From CAZXNF01 sp050741255 (GTDB lineage Bacteria > Pseudomonadota > Gammaproteobacteria > Burkholderiales > SG8-41): a DNA stretch of 34,429 nt. This document shows positions 29,770 to 34,429 of this stretch, in pieces. The DNA is taken from assembly GCA_050741255.1 (NCBI GenBank), contig JBOIEQ010000032.1, positions 1-34,429 of the forward strand. The letters are read 5' to 3'. Numbering within the stretch: the first letter of the stretch is position 1; each line of letters begins with the position of its first letter. Position numbers and translations under genes: made by a program. Under the pieces are notes generated by a model. That model did not search any database. It was given only the letters and a program-made list of their open reading frames with translations, and was not told the origin of the DNA.

Positions 29770-30741
29770 CTATTCGACCGTGATGTTGCGCTCGCGCACG
29801 AGTTTGCCCATGCTTTCGACTTCGCGGCGGATGAAGCGGTCAAACTCCTCGGGCGAACTGGCCACGACCTCCAGGCCCAGATCGGTGAGCTTGCGCGCGA
29901 GTTCCGGGCCGCGCATGGCCTTCGCCATTTCCTGCTGCCAGCGCCGGACGAGCGCCGGCGGCATGCCCGCCGGGGCGAATATCCCGTACCAGCTGCTGAA
30001 ATCCAGCCCGGGGTAGCCCTGCTCCGCGAAGGTTTGCACATCAGGCAGCGCGACATTGCGCTTTGCCCCGCTCACGCCCAGCGCCTTCACCCGCCCGTTT
30101 CTGACGATAGGCGCGGCGAACGACGCGCCGCCGAACATGAGCTTCGTCTCGCCGCCGATCAATGCAATCTGCGCCAGTCCGCCGCCCTTGTAGGGGATGT
30201 GCCGGATATCGATCCCCGTCGCCTGCCTGAACATTTCCGCCGCGATCTGGCTCTGGCTGCCGGCGCCGGACGAGGCATAGTTGAGTTCGCCCGGCCTGGC
30301 CTTGGCGTACGCCACGAACTGTTTCACGTCGGCCGCCGGCACGCCCGGATGCACGATCAGGAACATCGGCGTGGCCGCCATCAGGGTGATCGCGGTGAAG
30401 TCCTTCAGCGTGTCATACGGCAGTTGCTTGTGTACGCCCGGATTGACGGCATGCAGGTTGAACACCATCAGCAGCGTGTAGCCGTCCGGCTGCGCGCGTG
30501 CGACCAGCGAAGTGCCGATGATGCCGCCGGCGCCACCGCGGTTGTCGATGATGATCTGCTGGCCGAGCGACTCGGACACGCTCGGCAGGATCAGGCGGGC
30601 AATCCCGTCGACCGAGCCGCCCGGCGGGTAGGGGACCACCATGCGTACCGGCCGTTTGGGGTAGCCGTCCTGCGCGATCGAGAGCGCGGGTAGCGCGCCG
30701 GCGAGGGCCGTGCAGGCGAGCATGGTCATGGTGATTTTCAT
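29770..30741 (-). CDS. Bug/TctC-family periplasmic solute-binding protein
   Basis: 323-aa Bug SBP with signal peptide MKITMTMLACTALAGALPAL then SIA, cleaved before QDGYPKRPVRMVVPYPPGG. Family blocks: SVDGIARLILPSV, QPDGYTLLMVFNLHAVN, LPYDTLKDFTAITLM, VHPGVPAADVKQFVAYAK, RHIPYKGGGLAQIALIGGE, LPDVQTFAEQGYPGLDF and SPEEFDRFIRREVESMG. Ligand unknown. It stands apart from other transport genes, downstream of the MBL-fold gene on the same strand with a 131-base gap in which I see no gene. Confidence 0.93.
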   Translation of the reverse strand: MKITMTMLACTALAGALPALSIAQDGYPKRPVRMVVPYPPGGSVDGIARLILPSVSESLGQQIIIDNRGGAGGIIGTSLVARAQPDGYTLLMVFNLHAVNPGVHKQLPYDTLKDFTAITLMAATPMFLIVHPGVPAADVKQFVAYAKARPGELNYASSGAGSQSQIAAEMFRQATGIDIRHIPYKGGGLAQIALIGGETKLMFGGASFAAPIVRNGRVKALGVSGAKRNVALPDVQTFAEQGYPGLDFSSWYGIFAPAGMPPALVRRWQQEMAKAMRGPELARKLTDLGLEVVASSPEEFDRFIRREVESMGKLVRERNITVE

Positions 30742-30872
30742 GGCGCAGTCTGCGAGACTGGCTGTGAAGCGTCAACGGATTAATAGGGTCGGGGTCCGCC
30801 ACTTATGGATGACTCCGTTAATGACCCGCTCCTCCGCGTCCGCCTGGATAGCCCCGGGTTCCCGCCCGCCCC

Positions 30873-31862
30873 TCACGCCCCAAACGTAAACCGGCTCCCC
30901 ACGTTGGAATAGACCACCTTCTCCGGCATGCGCTGACGCAGCAGGTCGATGAAGCGCTCGCCGGTGCAGTGCATGGGCACGATCACGTCGGGGTTGAGCG
31001 CCTCCAGCTCGCGCAGGGTGTGCTGCAGGTAGTCCACCGGTGCCGGTCCGAGGTGGAAGCCGCCGAGCACCGCGTGCACCTTGTCCACGTTGGCCGCCGC
31101 CATCGCGCTGCGCACGGTGTTGATGATGCCGGTGTGGCCGCAGGACGAGATCACCACCAGGCCGCGGCCTTTGACGAAGTAGCAGGTCGCGTGCTCGTCG
31201 GGATGCGTGTCCTTGACGAGCTTGCCCTGGCGCTCGACCTCGCTGAAGTGGTCTTCCGCCACCAGCGAGCCGCCGGTGACCGTCTCGAAAGACGTGCGCT
31301 CGATGTAGCCGGAGGTAAACGGGCCGTCCAGCGCCTGCGGTTGCGGGCAGCAGACTGTCGCCACCTTTTGCGCCTCCAGCGCCGCGCGGTCGAGCGTGCA
31401 CCAGGGCATGGTCGCGCCGTCCTCCTTCACCCACTTGGTCCGGAACACGGTTTCGCCGCCGACGTAGAGCGCCAGATCGTCGCGCATCCCCCCGCGGTGC
31501 TTGCGCACGAAGCCGTCGAGCCCGCCGAAATGGTCAAGGTGGCCGTGGCTCAGGATCAGCCCGTTGATCGCCCCGGGGTCGATGTTGAGCAGCTCGAAGT
31601 TGCGGTTGATGATCTCTGGCGTGTAGCCGAAGTCGAGCACGTACTGCGCCTTCGCGCCGTCCTGCACCGAGGCGAGGTGCAACGACAGCCCCCATTCCGC
31701 GGCGAAGGTCATATCGGGGCGGCCGACGATGCGGCCCACGTGCTCGACCTGCACGAGCGGGTGGGCGAGCTTCGGCAGGAAGCGTTCGTAGCGCGAATCC
31801 ACCAGCACGCGGACGCCCAGCGCGTCGACAACAGGCACTTTGAACGGGCTCGCGACGGCCAT
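30873..31862 (-). CDS. Metallo-beta-lactamase-fold hydrolase (DHPS-like group)
   Basis: 329-aa MBL-fold metal hydrolase. The metal motif is LSHGHLDHFGG (HxHxDH at residues 106-111). Later ligands are probably in ISSCGHTGIINT and VIVPMHCTGERF, with GGFHLGPAP between. The arrangement matches the archaeal dihydropteroate-synthase-like (cd07713) MBL group, whose substrates are mostly unknown. There is no signal peptide, so it is cytoplasmic. ATG 31862 is chosen because AAGGA lies five bases upstream; the in-frame start at 31883 would overlap that site. Confidence 0.88.
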   Translation of the reverse strand: MAVASPFKVPVVDALGVRVLVDSRYERFLPKLAHPLVQVEHVGRIVGRPDMTFAAEWGLSLHLASVQDGAKAQYVLDFGYTPEIINRNFELLNIDPGAINGLILSHGHLDHFGGLDGFVRKHRGGMRDDLALYVGGETVFRTKWVKEDGATMPWCTLDRAALEAQKVATVCCPQPQALDGPFTSGYIERTSFETVTGGSLVAEDHFSEVERQGKLVKDTHPDEHATCYFVKGRGLVVISSCGHTGIINTVRSAMAAANVDKVHAVLGGFHLGPAPVDYLQHTLRELEALNPDVIVPMHCTGERFIDLLRQRMPEKVVYSNVGSRFTFGA

Positions 31863-32034
31863 GATTCCTTCTCCCCGGGACACACTGCCGGCCGGACGGC
31901 AAGCAACGTGGATCCAGCTTCGATTATGTTCCTGTCGGAATAGTTAGAGGAGGGGGAGGGACTGATCCGCTGCGGAGGCTTGCGCGCCGGCGTGGTATCT
32001 TTGTCGCAACCCTCTCAGCCCTCCGGCGGACCGC

Positions 32035-32721
32035 ATGGGACCCCATCATTTCACCCTGAACTTTGCCGTGCACGCGATCATGAAGCTCCTGGAGGGCTAC
32101 GACTTCGAGTCGGTGCTCGACATCGGCAGCGGCGACGGCGAGCATGCGAAATTCTTCCGCCATTTCGGCAAGCAGGTCTACTCGGTCGACCTGGAAGGCA
32201 AGGCGGATTACCTCGGTGACTTCACGCAACTGACCCTCGATCGCCAGTTCGACGTGGTGTGGTGCTCGCACGTGCTTGAACACCAGCGCAACGTCGGCAT
32301 CTTTCTGGAAAAGCTGTTCGCTGCGCTGAAGGACGACGGGATACTGGCGATCACCGTCCCCGTGCATCCGCGCCAGCGGTTGATCGCCGGGCATATCACG
32401 TCATGGAACGCGGGCCTGCTCTGCTACAACCTCATCCTCGCCGGCTTCGATTGCCGCGAGGCCTGCCTGCTGCAAACCAATGAACTGAGCCTGCTCGTGC
32501 GGAAGAAGCGCGCCGTGCTGGAAGGACCGGGGCAACCCGTCGCCGCCCATCACCGGGCCGAACGCCTGCAGGACCTGGCCCGGTTCTTCCCCTTCCCCGC
32601 CACCCATGACGGCAACGCGGAAGTGCTGGAGGTGAACTGGGGCGACCGGGATTACGAACTGCCGCCCGCCGAGCATCCGGGCGAGATCAAGATCGACTCC
32701 AAGAGCGTCGAGCTGGGTTGA
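32035..32721 (+). CDS. Class I SAM-dependent methyltransferase
   Basis: 228-aa methyltransferase. The SAM-binding motif I is VLDIGSGDGEHAKFF (residues 27 on), the acidic end of strand 2 is VYSVDLEGKADYL, motif II is FDVVWCSHVLEHQ, and motif III is LKDDGILAITVPVHP. The C-terminal part (VNWGDRDYELPPAEHPGEI) is unrecognised. The fold resembles UbiE/COQ5-like or glycan-type methyltransferases; substrate unknown. It is alone on its strand, with divergent MBL upstream. Confidence 0.85.
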   Translation: MGPHHFTLNFAVHAIMKLLEGYDFESVLDIGSGDGEHAKFFRHFGKQVYSVDLEGKADYLGDFTQLTLDRQFDVVWCSHVLEHQRNVGIFLEKLFAALKDDGILAITVPVHPRQRLIAGHITSWNAGLLCYNLILAGFDCREACLLQTNELSLLVRKKRAVLEGPGQPVAAHHRAERLQDLARFFPFPATHDGNAEVLEVNWGDRDYELPPAEHPGEIKIDSKSVELG

Positions 32722-32772
32722 GCGACAGACCCTGACCTGCGCCTTGTCGGGAAGCAGCCGATTGGGGCTCTT

Positions 32773-32798
32773 TCAATCCGCCTTGATCTTCGCCGCCT
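32773..32798. repeat. Left copy of 26-bp direct repeat flanking the second higBA module
   Basis: Identical to 33507-33532, which is the 3' end (including stop codon) of the seventh Bug gene. The two copies are 734 bp apart and enclose the whole toxin-antitoxin module. Confidence 0.85.
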
Positions 32799-32823
32799 CA
32801 CCGATCACGCGCCGATGCGTCAA
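32773..32823 (-). pseudogene. Remnant of a Bug-gene 3' end
   Basis: Read on the minus strand, this stretch encodes THRRVIGEAAKIKAD followed by a stop. That resembles the normal C-terminus of Bug proteins and shares the last eight codons (AAKIKAD plus stop) with the intact gene at 33507. No upstream coding sequence is left, because the toxin-antitoxin promoter follows. It is either a fragment of a former Bug gene or a duplicated target end. Confidence 0.5.
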
Positions 32824-32843
32824 CGTCAGGGTTGCGTCACCAC

Positions 32844-32872
32844 TGGACAGCTATACTCCCAAGGAGTATAGT
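32844..32872 (+). promoter_or_regulatory. higBA promoter with embedded palindromic operator
   Basis: TGGACA (32844-32849) and TATAGT (32867-32872) make a promoter with a 17-base spacer and five of six matches in each box. The perfect palindrome CTATACTCC-CAA-GGAGTATAG (32851-32871) fills the spacer and covers the -10 box, so a bound repressor would block RNA polymerase directly. The predicted start of transcription falls at or one base before the toxin ATG (32880). Confidence 0.75.
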
Positions 32873-32879
32873 GCTTCCC

Positions 32880-33191
32880 ATGTTCACGGTCGTTGAGACC
32901 ACTTTGTTCCAGAAACAATGGCCGCACTACTGGAGCGAGGAGGAACGGGGCGAGTTCGCGGCGCACATTGCCGGCTTTCCCGATGCCGGGGACGTCGTGC
33001 CCAATTCCGGCGGGATACGCAAGGTGCGCTGGCGGCGTGCTGGGACAGGTAAATCCGGCGGTGTTCGCGTCATCTACTTCACCCGCACGGCCGAGGAAGA
33101 AATAGTGCTGCTGCTGATCTACGCAAAATCCAGAACAGACAACATCACCGGTCCCAGACTCAAGGAGATCCGCCGTGCCCTCGAAGACTAA
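32880..33191 (+). CDS. HigB/RelE-type toxin (PF06296 group)
   Basis: 103-aa RelE-superfamily toxin, predicted ribosome-dependent mRNA endonuclease. Key parts: MFTVVETTLFQKQWPHYWSE, then FAAHIAGFPDAGDVVPNSGG, IRKVRWRRAGTGKSGGVRVIY and LLLIYAKSRTDNITGPRLKE. The cluster RKVRWRRAGTGKSGG is the usual signature of this group. ATG 32880 is chosen because it lies just behind the promoter; GGAG is 13 bases away, so translation may begin on a leaderless message. A longer in-frame ORF from 32832 would start upstream of the promoter. It overlaps the antitoxin gene by 17 bases. Confidence 0.9.
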   Translation: MFTVVETTLFQKQWPHYWSEEERGEFAAHIAGFPDAGDVVPNSGGIRKVRWRRAGTGKSGGVRVIYFTRTAEEEIVLLLIYAKSRTDNITGPRLKEIRRALED

Positions 33192-33489
33192 ACCACTCAC
33201 CGGCGCGAAGCTCCGCGCCTACGAAGACAGGCGCGATCTTGCCGCAGAACTGCTGGAATCCGTGCAGCAGATGAAAGCCGGGAAAACGCAGGTAGTGCTG
33301 TCCCCGGCCATCGAGGCACGTGAACGCACGGGATTATCGCAATCGCAGTTCGCCCGCTTGCTCGGCGTGTCCGTGCGGACCCTTCAAGGCTGGGAACAAG
33401 GCCGCAAGCAGCCGAGCGGCGCCGCACGCACACTGCTGACGATCGCGCAGACGAATCCCAGGGCATTGCTGGCGGTCGCCGGCAAATAG
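33175..33489 (+). CDS. HigA/XRE-type antitoxin
   Basis: 104-aa antitoxin. The first half (DLAAELLESVQQMKAG) should bind the toxin, and the second half is a Cro/C1-type helix-turn-helix: TGLSQSQFARLLGVSVRTLQ then GWEQGRKQPSG. It is expected to bind the palindrome upstream of the toxin gene. The start is GTG 33175 with GGAG eight bases upstream, inside the toxin reading frame. The gene ends 17 bases before the 3' end of the convergent Bug gene. Confidence 0.9.
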   Translation: MPSKTKPLTGAKLRAYEDRRDLAAELLESVQQMKAGKTQVVLSPAIEARERTGLSQSQFARLLGVSVRTLQGWEQGRKQPSGAARTLLTIAQTNPRALLAVAGK

Positions 33490-33506
33490 CGCATCACGGT
33501 CAGACC

Positions 33507-33532
33507 TCAATCCGCCTTGATCTTCGCCGCCT
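33507..33532. repeat. Right copy of 26-bp direct repeat
   Basis: Identical to 32773-32798. It covers the stop codon and last eight codons of the Bug gene at 33507-34429, which is intact on this side. Confidence 0.85.
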
Positions 33533-34429
33533 TCACCACCTTGCCCCACTTCTCCGCATCCGCCTTCATCAACGCGCCGAACTTCTCCGGCGTGCTCGGC
33601 GTGATGTCCGCCCCCAGAGTCGAGAAGCGCTCCTTCACGTCCGGCAGTGCCAGCACCTTCGCCAGGTCGGCGTTGACCTTGTCCACCTGCGCGCGCGGCA
33701 GCTTGAGCGGCGCGAGGAACCCGTACCAGTTGTTGAACTCGTAGCCCGGGATCGATTCACCGACGGTCGGCACGTTCGGCAGTGCGCCGACGCGCTTGCT
33801 GTCCGTAACCGCCAGGATCTTGAGCTTGCCGGCCTTGATGTGCGACATGGTCACGGGTGCGCCGGTAAACAGCATGGCGACGTGGCCGCCGAGCAGGTCC
33901 GCCACCGCAGGTGCGCCGCCCTTGTACGGCACGTGCACGATGTTGATCTTCGTCATCAGCGTCAGCAGTTCCGCGCAGAGCTGGTTGAAGCTGCCGACGC
34001 CGCCGGAGGCGTAATCGAGCTGGCCCGGACGCGCCTTGGCGAGCGCGACGAGATCCTTCACATTCTTCACCGGCAAGTTCGGGTGCACGACCAGCACAGT
34101 GCCGACGTTGGCGATCAGCGACAGCGGCGCCAGGTCCGTCACCGGGTCGAAGGTCATGCCGGTGTACATGAACTGGTTCGTCGCGTGCGTGCCCATGTTG
34201 CCGAACAGCAGGGTGTAGCCGTCCGCTGGCGCCCGTACCACCACTTCGGTGCCGATGTTGCCGGCCGCCCCGCCACGATTTTCGATCACCACCGGCTGGC
34301 CCCAGGTCTCGGAAAGCTTCTGCCCGATCACGCGGCCGAGGATGTCGGTGGTGCCGCCGGCGGGCCACGGCACGATCAGGCGCACCGGTTTGGACGGATA
34401 GGCCTGGCCCCAGGCCAGCGGGCTGGGGC
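33507..34429 (-). CDS. Bug/TctC-family periplasmic solute-binding protein (5' truncated)
   Basis: Seventh Bug SBP; its 5' end lies beyond the window. The first visible residues PSPLAWGQAYPSKPVRLIVP are the end of the signal peptide and the mature N-terminus. Conserved blocks: WPAGGTTDILGRVIGQKLSE, APADGYTLLFGNMGTHATN, VHPNLPVKNVKDLVALAK, VHVPYKGGAPAVADLLGGHV, LPNVPTVGESIPGYEF and TPEKFGALMKADAEKWG, ending KVVKAAKIKAD. Ligand unknown. Its 3' end is one of the two 26-bp repeats that flank the higBA module. Confidence 0.93.
   Translation of the reverse strand, partial: PSPLAWGQAYPSKPVRLIVPWPAGGTTDILGRVIGQKLSETWGQPVVIENRGGAAGNIGTEVVVRAPADGYTLLFGNMGTHATNQFMYTGMTFDPVTDLAPLSLIANVGTVLVVHPNLPVKNVKDLVALAKARPGQLDYASGGVGSFNQLCAELLTLMTKINIVHVPYKGGAPAVADLLGGHVAMLFTGAPVTMSHIKAGKLKILAVTDSKRVGALPNVPTVGESIPGYEFNNWYGFLAPLKLPRAQVDKVNADLAKVLALPDVKERFSTLGADITPSTPEKFGALMKADAEKWGKVVKAAKIKAD

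Noticed and set aside
30770..30830. Partial inverted similarity around GGGTC/GACCC upstream of the sixth Bug gene
   Set aside because: Arms match over only five bases plus a few scattered positions, too weak to call a repeat or terminator.
1..34429. CRISPR arrays, tRNA or rRNA genes
   Set aside because: No regularly spaced identical repeats of CRISPR size and no tRNA-like cloverleaf or rRNA segment was noticed while reading; the only tandem repeats are the 7-bp and 14-bp units reported.

Overview
The window looks like a chromosomal segment of a high-GC betaproteobacterium of the Burkholderiales/Alcaligenaceae type. The main reason is seven Bug/TctC-family periplasmic solute-binding proteins (SBPs), two of them cut by the window ends, an expansion typical of that order. 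Other support comes from GTG and TTG starts, very long antisense shadow ORFs, and GC-rich palindromic intergenic repeats. No rRNA, tRNA, CRISPR array, integrase or transposase was seen.

Layout. 1-4527: Bug SBP (partial), an N-formylglutamate amidohydrolase-like gene divergent from a second Bug SBP, then a gamma-glutamyltransferase (GGT). 4620-6189: a 24-residue membrane microprotein, a coupled OsmC-TusA pair, and a four-helix membrane protein. 6222-9593: a large HAMP/PAS/GGDEF/EAL c-di-GMP protein. 9730-12418: GFA-fold protein, Bug SBP, small membrane protein, and an amidohydrolase-2 fold protein that appears to have lost its metal ligands. 12460-14072: a palindromic repeat, a HigBA-type toxin-antitoxin pair and a secreted alpha/beta hydrolase. 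14139-20601 (all minus strand): Bug SBP, then a PhnD-PhnC-PhnE-PhnE-type ABC importer with a HAD-IIA phosphatase as its last gene, then a fifth Bug SBP. 20667-22659: a composite palindrome and a second GGT.

22660-25350 is an AT-richer island of three genes: a DUF6988-like helical protein, a TIR-domain protein and a TraB/Tiki-like protein. It begins two bases before a start codon that follows the GGT stop, and ends in duplicated short repeats. It looks horizontally acquired and is the best candidate for an undescribed, possibly antiphage, system. 25351-32721: MATE transporter, several small membrane or lipoprotein genes, DUF1801 and NTF2-like proteins, a sixth Bug SBP, an MBL-fold hydrolase and a SAM methyltransferase. 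32773-33532: a second HigBA module, with a palindromic operator inside its promoter, flanked by 26-bp perfect direct repeats that match the 3' end of the seventh Bug gene. That gene runs off the right end.

Functionally the segment is dominated by scavenging: many orphan periplasmic binding proteins without TctA/TctB, enzymes that release glutamate from gamma-glutamyl or N-formyl compounds next to several of them, and a phosphonate/phosphite-type importer. Toxin-antitoxin and TIR-type accessory modules are inserted among these genes. All family names come from reading the translations; no database search was run.
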